The notes below the pieces were generated by a model, which was given only the letters and a program-made list of their open reading frames with translations, was not told where the DNA came from and did not search any database. Of a stretch of DNA of 64,000 bases, positions 8,272-17,391 are shown one piece after another. The DNA lies in NCBI GenBank assembly GCA_964438975.1, contig CAYTMU010000011.1, positions 1 to 64,000 of the forward strand, read 5' to 3'. Positions within the stretch are counted from its first letter, which is position 1, and every line of letters starts with the position of its first letter. The DNA is from Chryseosolibacter sp964438975 (lineage in GTDB: Bacteria; Bacteroidota; Bacteroidia; Cytophagales; Cyclobacteriaceae). A program made the position numbers and the translations under genes.

Positions 8272-9957
8272 TTACCAAGGCTTGCCTGTACCTTGGATGA
8301 TCCACGGTTTTGACCACTGGCTATCCAGACCTTCTGGTCCGGCAATGCCCGACTGAAGTCCGGCAAGCGCTGCTTCCGTATTATCAGCGTTATTATTCCA
8401 CTCATCAGCTCCATATCGGAAACGGACTGGCAGAACATCTTGTTGCGCAGCCGGGCCCGCCGTCAGGGCAGGCAATCCAGTTCTCCTGAAGTCAAGCCAC
8501 GCCTCGGTAGCTGCGGTCCAGCTAGCCACCCATTTCTGGGTAATGATCTGCTCCAAAGCATGAGCATCGTCGAAAGCCACTTCCTCGATAAATGCATCAT
8601 ACGCCCCAGCTTTTCCCCAAGTGGTCAGCGAATGCTTGACGCCATTTTCGTAATGAGTCTTGGCTGCTCCCGCGCCTCCCACATTGTAACCTTTCACAGC
8701 AGCTTCAGCGAGGATAAAGCTAACTTCGGCCGCAGAGATAATGCGTGCTCTGAGAATATCATTGACCGAGCCTGCAGTTGCATAAATGGGAGCCAGCTGC
8801 GACACATGCTGGTTGCGCGTTCCCTGTCCCTGGTCCGGATTTCCGTTGTAAGCCGCCGGTACCGTAAGGCCCGGTGGTAATCCCACGTAAAGGTCGTCGT
8901 TGTAAGTGACCATGTTCGGATTGTATTTCCGCGTATACTTGATGTCCTTAGTCGCCTGGAATTCGAGATAGGAAAGAGTTGCTACTCCAGCATTAGCACC
9001 GTCTGCGCGAATAAAATCTTCTTCAGCAGTCGCCAGGCCCGCATCCGCTTCCCATTGAACCGCTACGGGTTCGAACCAAACCGGAAGCCGTGGATCATCC
9101 GTACTTACTAACTGATCGATCAGGGTCTGAGAAGCCTGCCATCTCGTGAATGCATCAACGCTGGTGTAAAGAGAGGGCCATACGTCGTTGGCACCCCCTG
9201 TGTAATTCAGTGTCGCATCCCCAGCCGGATCTGCGATATACCTGCCACTGCTGTAAACAGCCTCGATGCCCGCCTTCGCCACGTCAGCCTTCTTGCCGGA
9301 AATGCGCATATAGTATCTGAGAAGCAGTGAGTTGGCAAACCGCTCCCAACGCTCCACATTCCCTCCAAAATAAAGATCGGACGCGGGAACTACGCCCTCG
9401 TTGGTTGTCGATGCAAAAATTGCCGCTGCTTGCTTAAGGTCTTCGATGACACCCATGTAGATGGTTTCCTGGCTGTCGAATTTGGGAGCTTCGCTCGCGC
9501 TTCCACCCTGATCACCCTTTACAGCATCAGTGTACGGAGCATCACCCCACAGGTCGGCGATATTTCCGAAGATAAATCCTTTCATCGTCAGCGAAACCGC
9601 GCGGAAGAAATCCGATCCCAATTCAGTGGCTCTCTTTTCGAGCAACGCATTGTTCCGCTGCATACCATACCATCCTGACCAATCGCGCGCACCCCAATCG
9701 TAGTGATTGTGGCCACCGAACCAACCATTCTTTTGAGTATGTTGCATCGTTCCTGCCATATCGCCAAATCCCAAGTCGAGATAGGTTTGTGCGGCTGGCG
9801 CCAGTACCGATGGAAGGAGCTGGTTCGGGTTCGCCGTCGCAGGATCGATTCCATTCGGATTTATATTCATTTCAGTCAGTTTCTCCTCGCAGGCTCCGAG
9901 GACAACGAAGCCGAGGATGATCACCAACACTTTCTTGATACTAATTCTATTCTTCAT
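8272..9957 (-). CDS. SusD/RagB-like outer-membrane lipoprotein (SusD-like family 2)
   Basis: The cell-surface glycan- or nutrient-binding partner of the SusC channel encoded 20 bases upstream. A lipoprotein signal ends in VLGAC (Cys23). The mature protein (about 540 residues) starts with LTEMNINPNGIDPATANPN-type sequence found in the SusD-like 2 family, and contains the helical TPR-like region and the late motif WVASWTAATEAWLDFRRTGLP, diagnostic of SusD homologues. It forms the lid of a SusCD pedal-bin transporter. Ligand cannot be inferred from sequence; SusD-like 2 proteins serve oligosaccharides and peptides alike. Confidence 0.95.
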   Translation of the reverse strand: MKNRISIKKVLVIILGFVVLGACEEKLTEMNINPNGIDPATANPNQLLPSVLAPAAQTYLDLGFGDMAGTMQHTQKNGWFGGHNHYDWGARDWSGWYGMQRNNALLEKRATELGSDFFRAVSLTMKGFIFGNIADLWGDAPYTDAVKGDQGGSASEAPKFDSQETIYMGVIEDLKQAAAIFASTTNEGVVPASDLYFGGNVERWERFANSLLLRYYMRISGKKADVAKAGIEAVYSSGRYIADPAGDATLNYTGGANDVWPSLYTSVDAFTRWQASQTLIDQLVSTDDPRLPVWFEPVAVQWEADAGLATAEEDFIRADGANAGVATLSYLEFQATKDIKYTRKYNPNMVTYNDDLYVGLPPGLTVPAAYNGNPDQGQGTRNQHVSQLAPIYATAGSVNDILRARIISAAEVSFILAEAAVKGYNVGGAGAAKTHYENGVKHSLTTWGKAGAYDAFIEEVAFDDAHALEQIITQKWVASWTAATEAWLDFRRTGLPALTAGPAAQQDVLPVRFRYGADEWNNNADNTEAALAGLQSGIAGPEGLDSQWSKPWIIQGTGKPW

Positions 9958-9977
9958 AGCTATGATCGTTGTCAGTA

Positions 9978-12900
9978 CTAGAAATTAAAGTTCAGTTTAA
10001 AGCCATACGAAATGCTCCACGGCAATACGTTCTGCCGTTCAATACCTTGCCTGAACATTGACGATGTATTGCCTTGCTCACTGGAGGTTGCCCAGAACGC
10101 ACGTTCCGGATCGATCCCGATGTCAGCCTTGGTCCACAACATGATGTTCCGTGTGTAGACGGAGAACGTCGCATTGCGGATCACTCCAATGTTCGGCAAC
10201 TGGTAACCAAGAGACAACTCCCTCAGTTTGATAAAAGATGCGTCAAAAGTGATCTGCTCATTGAAGCCCCACGCGTAGGTGTCCGTGATCGGATATATAT
10301 TCAAATCTGTTCCAGATCCACCTAGGTGCTCCACGTATTCATCATCTTCGTAGTTGTCTGGCGTGTTGGCACCTGCTGTCTGGATCACACCAGGAACAAA
10401 TGCACCGTCGTTGCCACCGCCATCACTTGCGCCAACAGGCATGCCACCGGTCTCAGCGGTGTGCCCTCCGACACGAGGATAGTTACCCGCACGTGGAATG
10501 ATATACTTCGAAGGATCGGACTTCAACAGATCCGCCAATTCATCAGGTGAGTACAAACCACCTGGGATCAGGAGATCCAACTGACGTTGAGACTTCCAGT
10601 CAGACTCGCCGTACCGATACGTAAAGGACATAAACTCGCCGCCCTTTCTCCAGTCAAAGCTGGCGTTCAATATGAACCGGTTGTACCGGATGCCAGTTTG
10701 CATGCCCATGATGAAATCGGGGTTGAAATTACCGATATGTCGCATATTTTCCATACCGGAAAGTTCGGTCCATTCACCCGAATTGGTCAGGATGGGCCAA
10801 CGGTAATAGTCCGAGTTCTCGTCCTGCACATACGCGTAACCTCGGCTATACAAATTACCAATCTCTTCTCCCAGGAAGGCATACGAGCCTCCACCGTTCT
10901 CACTGTAGAGCGTGAGAAACTCCATATCCCCGGCAAGTCTTTCAACAGTCGTCTTGTTGGTACTCCAGTTGAAATCAACGTCCCACTTCCACTTGCTGTT
11001 CTGGTATGGTGTGCCACCGAGCGAAACCTCCCAGCCTCTGCTTCGGATCATACCGGCATTGATAAACTTGCTCCGGTAACCCGATGATTGCGGAAGAGGC
11101 ACATTGAATATCTGATCTTCGTTGTCCATTGTATAGTAGGTACCGCTGAAACGAATCCGATCATTGAACAAGTTCAGGTCAATACCTCCTTCTATGGATG
11201 TTGCCGTCTCCGATTTCAAGTTCGGATTCAGGAGCGCATCTGGTACCGATACCGTTGAAACAGCATTGTAGTTGCCAGTCGCCAAGAAGGGATACAATTG
11301 ATAAGGGTCCGTGTCATTACCCACGCTTGCCCAGCCACCGCGTATCTTTAACAAGCTGACTTCCTGAGGTAAATCGAACGTGTAGTTCGCGAGCCAGCTC
11401 AGCGAAGCTGAGGGGTAGAAGTAAGACTGCTCGCCTGCTGGCAACGTACTCGACCAGTCGTTGCGTGCGGTCAGATCAAGATAAACCTGGTCCTTGAAAC
11501 CAATAGATGCTAAGGCATAAACGCTGTAAATTGCTCTCTTGTAATAAGAATTCTCTACGTTAATGTTATCGAGAGGAATATTCTTCACGCTGTAAAATCC
11601 CGGCCTTACCATCCCGTTATTCCGGTTGGATCCGGTACCAATCAGTGAATGGGACCCTTCGCGATTCATGATATTACCACCAACAGATACGCTGATGTCA
11701 AAATCCCTAACATCTGTCTTATATGTTGCGAGGAAATCCGAGTTGGTTTCTGCAAAGTGATGATCGGAGAGGTAGTAACCACCCAAGGCCATCCGACTAA
11801 AGCTGAACGGGATCTTTGTCTCCCTGTTCTCGTTGTACATATCCAGCGAGTGACGCACCATCAGCGAAAGCTTGCTGGTGAATTCATAGTTCAGCGACAC
11901 GTTACCGTAGATACGATCGCGTCTAAACGCATTATTGATACCGTACGCAATAAAGTACGGATTATCGTTGGCATCCGTTCTCAATTGTTGAATTTGCTCC
12001 TGGCCGGGTACCCAGATACCTTTCATCTGATTGTAGTCGACATAGGATGACGCATATACAGCCTCCAAGGGATTGGCCTGGCGGTCACCGATACTGGGGC
12101 GGTTGTTCGAGTACGAACGTCCGATATTAATATTGGTGTTCAATGTAAGCTTGTCGATGATCTTAAAATCAGCCGATGTATTCAAGCCGTTCCGATACAG
12201 ATCCGAGTTCGGGATCATACCCGTGTGGATCATATTGGAATAGGAAACCCGATAACTTCCTTTATCCCCTCCTCCACTCACGGCGATGTTATTCGTCGAA
12301 GTGACACCGGTCTGAAGGAAGTCCTTCATCGCATTCGGGTAAGACTTCAATTCCGTAGCAATAGGATTGCCATTGATATCACGAGGGCTGTTCCACTGGA
12401 CGGCGGTGTTACCAGCATCCAACGGAAGGCCGCCCCAATATGCCGATCCCGGGCTGAAATTGTTTACGCGGTTTCCGTTAGCATACTTGTAGTGAAAGTC
12501 AAGCAGGCGCGTTGCGTTCTCAAACATGGTGCTGGTTGAAAATGAAACGCCCAACGCCTTCTTCGAGGAACCGGATTTGGTGGTAATGATCACCACGCCG
12601 TTACCAGCGCGTGTACCATACAACGCAGCAGCAGACGGACCTTTCAGAATGTTGACGCTCTCGATGTCGTCGGGGTTTATGTCAGAAATGGCATTGCCAT
12701 AGTCGACCTGGTTACCATCTCCCCTCTGACCAACGTTGTTCAAACCATTTGACATCGGCACACCGTCAACAACAAACAACGGTTGGTTGTCAGTAGTCAG
12801 TGATGTCGCACCGCGGATGATTACACTCACGGAAGAACCCGGTCCGCTGGTTTGATTGATCGTCACACCTGGCACCCGACCCGCAAGGGAGTTCAGGAAG

Positions 12901-13355
12901 TTCTCCTGTGTAGCCTGCCTGAGATCTTCACCAGAAACGTTGGATACATGGTACCCCAACGACCGTTGCTCGCGCTCAATACCCAAGGCTGTCACAACAA
13001 CCTCGTCGAGAGTCGACGTACTGACGCGAAGCCCGATATCGATCGAAGTCCTTCCGTTCACAGGAACTTCCTGTGTATCGAAACCGATCGACGAGAATAC
13101 CAGGACTGCGTTGTTATCGGAGACCGAAACAGAATACCGGCCGTCCACGTCGGTGATCGTTCCCGACTGTGTGCCTTTCACAACGATGTTCACGCCTGGG
13201 ATACCCTGGCCATCCTCACTTGAGGTGACTTGTCCGGAAACGCGGACCTCCTGTGGAGGAGTCGCAAATGCGTTCCCTACAAGCAATAACGCCAATAGCA
13301 AAGACGTAAAATGTCTTCCCCATTGCTTTCCTTTTGCGTACAAATTTAGCTGCAT
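9978..13355 (-). CDS. SusC/RagA-family TonB-dependent outer-membrane transporter
   Basis: A 1125-residue TonB-dependent channel. A signal peptide (about 1-31, NAFA) is followed by a carboxypeptidase-D-like domain (about 37-110), a TonB-box-like DEVVVTAL at 117-124, the plug with RGATS and the SusC hallmark LFVVDGVPM at 193-201, and a beta barrel that closes with an aromatic C-terminus (FKLNFNF). There is no N-terminal STN/anti-sigma-contact domain, so it is unlikely to signal directly to a FecR/ECF pair, and none is nearby. It is the first gene of the locus and pairs with the SusD lipoprotein. Imports large products (saccharide or peptide) released at the surface. Confidence 0.97.
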   Translation of the reverse strand: MQLNLYAKGKQWGRHFTSLLLALLLVGNAFATPPQEVRVSGQVTSSEDGQGIPGVNIVVKGTQSGTITDVDGRYSVSVSDNNAVLVFSSIGFDTQEVPVNGRTSIDIGLRVSTSTLDEVVVTALGIEREQRSLGYHVSNVSGEDLRQATQENFLNSLAGRVPGVTINQTSGPGSSVSVIIRGATSLTTDNQPLFVVDGVPMSNGLNNVGQRGDGNQVDYGNAISDINPDDIESVNILKGPSAAALYGTRAGNGVVIITTKSGSSKKALGVSFSTSTMFENATRLLDFHYKYANGNRVNNFSPGSAYWGGLPLDAGNTAVQWNSPRDINGNPIATELKSYPNAMKDFLQTGVTSTNNIAVSGGGDKGSYRVSYSNMIHTGMIPNSDLYRNGLNTSADFKIIDKLTLNTNINIGRSYSNNRPSIGDRQANPLEAVYASSYVDYNQMKGIWVPGQEQIQQLRTDANDNPYFIAYGINNAFRRDRIYGNVSLNYEFTSKLSLMVRHSLDMYNENRETKIPFSFSRMALGGYYLSDHHFAETNSDFLATYKTDVRDFDISVSVGGNIMNREGSHSLIGTGSNRNNGMVRPGFYSVKNIPLDNINVENSYYKRAIYSVYALASIGFKDQVYLDLTARNDWSSTLPAGEQSYFYPSASLSWLANYTFDLPQEVSLLKIRGGWASVGNDTDPYQLYPFLATGNYNAVSTVSVPDALLNPNLKSETATSIEGGIDLNLFNDRIRFSGTYYTMDNEDQIFNVPLPQSSGYRSKFINAGMIRSRGWEVSLGGTPYQNSKWKWDVDFNWSTNKTTVERLAGDMEFLTLYSENGGGSYAFLGEEIGNLYSRGYAYVQDENSDYYRWPILTNSGEWTELSGMENMRHIGNFNPDFIMGMQTGIRYNRFILNASFDWRKGGEFMSFTYRYGESDWKSQRQLDLLIPGGLYSPDELADLLKSDPSKYIIPRAGNYPRVGGHTAETGGMPVGASDGGGNDGAFVPGVIQTAGANTPDNYEDDEYVEHLGGSGTDLNIYPITDTYAWGFNEQITFDASFIKLRELSLGYQLPNIGVIRNATFSVYTRNIMLWTKADIGIDPERAFWATSSEQGNTSSMFRQGIERQNVLPWSISYGFKLNFNF

Positions 13356-13410
13356 AGGTTTTTGTTTGAGTTTTAGTTTTCGATTGTTGTTCTGAGTGAT
13401 TGTTGTGAGT

Positions 13411-13434
13411 CAGGAAGCAAAAAAAAGCTTCCTG
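13411..13434 (-). promoter_or_regulatory. leader hairpin upstream of susC
   Basis: CAGGAAGC (13411-13418) and GCTTCCTG (13427-13434) form a perfect 8 bp stem closing an eight-base A (plus strand) or U (susC mRNA) loop, 56 bases before the susC ATG. There is no T-tract after it in the susC direction, so it is not a standard terminator. A smaller inverted repeat ACCGG...CCGGT lies just upstream near 13450-13470. No clear TAnnTTTG promoter was found in 13356-13563. Confidence 0.45.
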
Positions 13435-13563
13435 TGTTTTCTGCTGTTCACCGGTAGATTAAGTGCCGGTTATCTTTATACGACTTTATATGAAATATAT
13501 AGATACCCGCGCTACAACTGGGTGCATTTTGCGTTACCCGCCGGCACGTTTGCGTAATTTTCG

Positions 13564-14445
13564 TCATCTGCCCAAAATTTGCCGACTAGCGGCCAATGTT
13601 TCCGACGCGTTCTCACGTTTTTCTAAAAGTGCTGCTGCACCGAGCAGCGTAATATTCTCATCAACCGACTGAAGTATCTTCAGCCGTTTAATGGATTGCG
13701 GGAAGGTGAAATCTTCCAACGACGCAACCATTGACGACTGAAAAAAACGGTAAGCCTTCGAAATCGAACCACCGATAACTATCGCTTCTGGATCATAGGT
13801 GTAAACAACCGTCTTCACTGCCTGTCCGATATGAACTCCGAAGTCGCGCCACAACGCAAGTGCGTTCTTATCACCCCTTGCGGCAAGATCGTGTGCCGCA
13901 ATCGCGGATGTTCCGTGGATAGCTTCAAAGAAATTCCCACTCGCGTAATACTCTACATTGTGATCGCCGTACTGCACCAACCCGATCTCACCGGCACCGC
14001 AATTGCTACCAACAAACAGTTCCTCGTTGAGGATTATTCCGCAACCCAAACCAGTGCCCGATGTCATTCCGACTACATTGCGAAAACCCTTGGCAAGACC
14101 ATACCGGTATTCCCCCAATGCAAAGCAATTGACGTCATTGTTAACAGCAACAGGAATTCCGAATTCCTCCTCGAGAATATCCTTCAACGGTACCTCTTCC
14201 CAAGAGGGAATATTCACCACATTGTAGACAATGCCTCGCTCGACATCGATCACCGAAGGCACACCTAATCCAATCCCCGTGATCTCGGGGCCGACCAGGG
14301 ACCGAATGAGATCTTTCAACTGATCTAACGTCTCCTCTTGCGAAGCCCGACTCCTGAACAACTGCTGTCTTTCGTTCCGAATTGCTCCGCATACTGCAAC
14401 ACCTGCCCTGATTTTGGTTCCTCCAAGGTCAACGCCAATTACCAT
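13564..14445 (-). CDS. ROK-family sugar kinase without the zinc motif
   Basis: A cytoplasmic ROK (repressor, ORF, kinase) protein of 293 residues with no DNA-binding domain, so a kinase and not a repressor. The ATP-phosphate motif GVDLGGTK is at 4-11, catalytic Asp104 lies in NNDVN, the glycine-rich TSGTGLGCG at 128-136 and the late adenosine motif VIGGSI near 212-217. The usual ROK zinc site (GEIGH followed by CxCGxxGCxE) reads GEIGLVQYGDHNVEYYASG at 152-170: the zinc histidine and all cysteines are lost. Likely substrates are glucose, GlcNAc or another amino sugar, in keeping with the adjacent hexosaminidase gene and NagA/NagP downstream. Confidence 0.85.
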   Translation of the reverse strand: MVIGVDLGGTKIRAGVAVCGAIRNERQQLFRSRASQEETLDQLKDLIRSLVGPEITGIGLGVPSVIDVERGIVYNVVNIPSWEEVPLKDILEEEFGIPVAVNNDVNCFALGEYRYGLAKGFRNVVGMTSGTGLGCGIILNEELFVGSNCGAGEIGLVQYGDHNVEYYASGNFFEAIHGTSAIAAHDLAARGDKNALALWRDFGVHIGQAVKTVVYTYDPEAIVIGGSISKAYRFFQSSMVASLEDFTFPQSIKRLKILQSVDENITLLGAAALLEKRENASETLAASRQILGR

Positions 14446-14570
14446 GTAAGTACAAGCTTAGAGTTCCTATTGTTTATGAGAATACAAGTTACCCAACCAT
14501 CACACGATCGTCGTGGGCCTTTGCGTTAAAAAAGCTTCATTTTGCGCAATACCCCGTGGTTCAAAATACG

Positions 14571-17177
14571 TCACTCCGCACGGGCCATCGTTACAACGGT
14601 CCGGCTGGATTTTCCCGACGGATCGAAGCACTTCACCTTTACCGTGCCTGTCACTTTTACCGGTCCGGTCCAGACGGGGGAATTTGTATCAGGTTCCGTT
14701 CCGTCAGTTGTATACCGGATCTGAACACCGGGGAATTCGGTGTTCGCGTACAAGCTCCCTTCGCGGATCACCGCCCCGGGTGGGGCAATCCGGTAGTTGT
14801 AGCCACCGTTCAGGTAGCTCAACCGTGGCAGTTCCTTCTGACCGAGTGTATTCGCAAATACATTCCAGTCGCGATCAACTACCTTTGCCCGCGCCTCTGC
14901 ATTCTCGATCGTCTCCCACGTTCGTGGAGCAGCCCAGGCACTTTCTGAAAAGCCGAGCAATTTCGGCAACATATAGTACTCAATCATCTCGCGGCCTTTG
15001 ATCGTCTCACTCCACAGTTGTGCCTCGAGTCCGATAATATTCTTGCGGGCTTCCGGCTTTAACCGCACCTTGCTGCGGTCTGCGGTGAGATCAAGCGGTT
15101 GTCCCATTGAGTTTACCAGGGTCGTCTTGAACATGTCGTACGGTGCGAAGAACCACGCATCGCGTGTATTCACGAACCCGGCCCAATACAAGCCTGGCTC
15201 CCTTGGATCCTTGGAATAGGCAAGATCGAAATAGAAGTTGGAAACGTTGCACAGCACAACAGGATAACCAGCATTCGCGAGGCGATAGCCCAGGTCCTGA
15301 TAATCGAACAAGTTGTTCCAGATAAACGGAACCACACCCTTTCCTGCAAACTCAGGGTTGGTCTCGTACTCACCTTTCTCATTCTTGATAAGTGCAACTT
15401 CCTCCCATCCGTCGACCGTGAGGTTCCGTTTCTGCAGTCTCTTCACCAATTCACGGAAGAAGTACGTTTGCAGATTCATCCGATCTATGTCGGGATTCTG
15501 TTTCAGCATTTCCTGCACCATAGGCGACTGCGTCCACGCCCCTTCTGCAACCTCATCGCCACCCGCGTGTATCTCGTCAAGAACAAGGCCTGCCTCCTGG
15601 TACATCTCAGCGATCTCATCAACTACCTTTTCATAGAAGCGGAAAGTGGATTCACGCGCAACCGTTACAACATTGTCTGTAAACGACTGCGCTGACAGAT
15701 ATACCGATTTATCATCCGGGTCGATCAGTCGGTACTCATTGGCCTCCTCCTCTTTTCCCTCTTTCATAAGCCGTTCATATCGCGCTTCCATTGACTTGAT
15801 CGCCGCTCGTGCGTGACCCGGGAAATTCAGCTCCGGAATAACTTTGATATGACGCGCTTTTGCGTAACGAAGGATCTCAACAAAATCCGCCCGCGTATAG
15901 TATCCCGTTCCATGGTTGTTTTTGCTATCCGCGAAGGGCCCCGACCCATACGCAGGATGCAATGCCGGCGCTTCTTTTCCCGACACGTGTAGCCGACGGC
16001 TACCAACTTCGGTAAGTTCCGGAAGTCCGTCGATCTCAAGTCTCCACCCTTCGTCCTCAGTAGTGTACAACAAAAAGCGATTGATCTTATAGAGCGAAAG
16101 AAGGTCAAGAACTCGCAAGACGGTCTCCTTCGACTGAAAATTCCGGCTTACGTCCATGTGCACGCCGCGAAAACCAAAACGCGGCCCGTCGGTGATTTCC
16201 GCTAATGGCAAAGACACCGATGTACCACCCGCCTGATATGCCTCGAGTGGTATGAGACTTCTCAGGCTTTGTATTCCGTAAAATACACCGGCAGGATCAG
16301 TCCCTGTAATGGTAATACCATTCTCAGCGATCCCTAACTCATACGCTTCCCGCTTCTGCGCGACGTTGACCTTTCCGATTTGAAGGTGTATCGCCTTGTC
16401 CACTGACGCAGCGGTAGCAACCGACTTGAATGCAGACCTGGTCACTTCCCCAAGCATCTTTGCCAGATACCCGGCTTCGTTCTCAAGAGCGGGATCGTAT
16501 ACAATAACGAAACTATTGTCCAACGACATCGACCCGGCTTTCGGACGATAACTGATCGGTGTGGGGATTACCGATTTCAGTTGGTCGGCAGGCAACACGG
16601 CCAGATGTTCATTTGACTCATACAGCCACTCCGGTGTAGGGATCGGCTCCTCGTCATCTGCATTCCTGTTTATCTGATCAGGATCGACAAATTCGCGGAA
16701 GCTGAAATCATCAACTTCGGCAATCCGATCATCACCCTCGCCGTAGAAGACAAAATAAAGTCCCATCGGCCGATCGCTATCCTTGATCACGCCCTCCGTT
16801 CCCCAATAGCGGATCGAAATAGAATCTCCGGCCGCAAGAGAAAACCCTTCATTCGGAACCAACTTGTACCAGTCACCATTGATATGTATCACCTCCCCGG
16901 CCTGCGGCGAGCGGTTCTCCGCAATCGGGCGAGGCGCCATGTTGAAGAACAGCGTCCAGTTCTTATCATTTAATTCAAAATCGCCTGTATTCAACAACGT
17001 GAACTCCGCTTCAAAAACATCCGCTTCCTCCGTAAAATTGGTGATCAATCCCCACTGTACAGCAGGAATCTTCGAACGACCGTCGTCAGTTCCTGTAGAA
17101 CAACCCAACGCCGTCAGAAGCACGATGGAAATTACCAGAGGGAAGAAGGTGGAGGTTCTGTAGTTCTCGTTGTTCAT
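14571..17177 (-). CDS. GH20 beta-N-acetylhexosaminidase, chitobiase-type lipoprotein
   Basis: A large exo-glycosidase (868 aa) that removes terminal GlcNAc or GalNAc. Lipobox TALGC puts the lipidated Cys at 26. Domains in order: a chitobiase-type carbohydrate-binding domain (about 38-165, VQWGL...FYGEGD), GH20b N-terminal domain (about 200-330), the GH20 barrel starting at FGFRGVHMDVSRNF (about 334) with VIPELNFPGHARA, and the catalytic Asp541-Glu542 pair in HAGGDEVAEGAW; a C-terminal beta domain (about 790-868) has the TDGTEPDTNSP motif. Substrate-assisted catalysis is the family mechanism. The gene stands between the ROK kinase and the propeller-toroid pair; its product would feed NagP and NagA. 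Confidence 0.95.
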   Translation of the reverse strand: MNNENYRTSTFFPLVISIVLLTALGCSTGTDDGRSKIPAVQWGLITNFTEEADVFEAEFTLLNTGDFELNDKNWTLFFNMAPRPIAENRSPQAGEVIHINGDWYKLVPNEGFSLAAGDSISIRYWGTEGVIKDSDRPMGLYFVFYGEGDDRIAEVDDFSFREFVDPDQINRNADDEEPIPTPEWLYESNEHLAVLPADQLKSVIPTPISYRPKAGSMSLDNSFVIVYDPALENEAGYLAKMLGEVTRSAFKSVATAASVDKAIHLQIGKVNVAQKREAYELGIAENGITITGTDPAGVFYGIQSLRSLIPLEAYQAGGTSVSLPLAEITDGPRFGFRGVHMDVSRNFQSKETVLRVLDLLSLYKINRFLLYTTEDEGWRLEIDGLPELTEVGSRRLHVSGKEAPALHPAYGSGPFADSKNNHGTGYYTRADFVEILRYAKARHIKVIPELNFPGHARAAIKSMEARYERLMKEGKEEEANEYRLIDPDDKSVYLSAQSFTDNVVTVARESTFRFYEKVVDEIAEMYQEAGLVLDEIHAGGDEVAEGAWTQSPMVQEMLKQNPDIDRMNLQTYFFRELVKRLQKRNLTVDGWEEVALIKNEKGEYETNPEFAGKGVVPFIWNNLFDYQDLGYRLANAGYPVVLCNVSNFYFDLAYSKDPREPGLYWAGFVNTRDAWFFAPYDMFKTTLVNSMGQPLDLTADRSKVRLKPEARKNIIGLEAQLWSETIKGREMIEYYMLPKLLGFSESAWAAPRTWETIENAEARAKVVDRDWNVFANTLGQKELPRLSYLNGGYNYRIAPPGAVIREGSLYANTEFPGVQIRYTTDGTEPDTNSPVWTGPVKVTGTVKVKCFDPSGKSSRTVVTMARAE

Positions 17178-17183
17178 CGTTTT

Positions 17184-17275
17184 GGTGGTGAGTGGTGAGT
17201 AGTGAGTAGTGAGTAGGTGAGTAGTGAGTGGTGAATAGTGAGTGGTGAGTAGTGAGTGGTGAGTGGTGAGTAGGT
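17184..17275. repeat. GTGAGTAGTGAGT tandem array
   Basis: About thirteen imperfect 6-7 base units (GTGAGTA, GTGAGTG) run through the gap between the GH20 gene and the upstream lipoprotein gene. A second array in the opposite orientation (ACTCACT) follows at 17352-17388, so the two can pair as an inverted repeat around a 76-base spacer. Confidence 0.85.
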
Positions 17276-17351
17276 TTTAAGGCTAGTCACGCTTATCTCG
17301 ATGCAGCGCACGGCGGACAAGGTGGATAGCTTTGAGTCGCACACTCTACAT

Positions 17352-17388
17352 TTACTCACTACTCACTACTCACTACTCACGCCTCACC
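17352..17388. repeat. ACTCACT tandem array, inverted copy
   Basis: Four to five units of TACTCAC in a row next to the stop codon of the propeller-toroid gene. It is the reverse complement of the array at 17184-17275. Confidence 0.8.
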
Positions 17389-17391
17389 CTC

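Noticed and set aside
13564..14445. ROK protein as a transcriptional repressor
   Set aside because: No helix-turn-helix precedes the kinase domain; the protein starts directly at the phosphate-binding motif.
17184..17388. Tandem units resembling a CRISPR array
   Set aside because: Units are 6-7 bases without spacers and there are no cas genes in the window.
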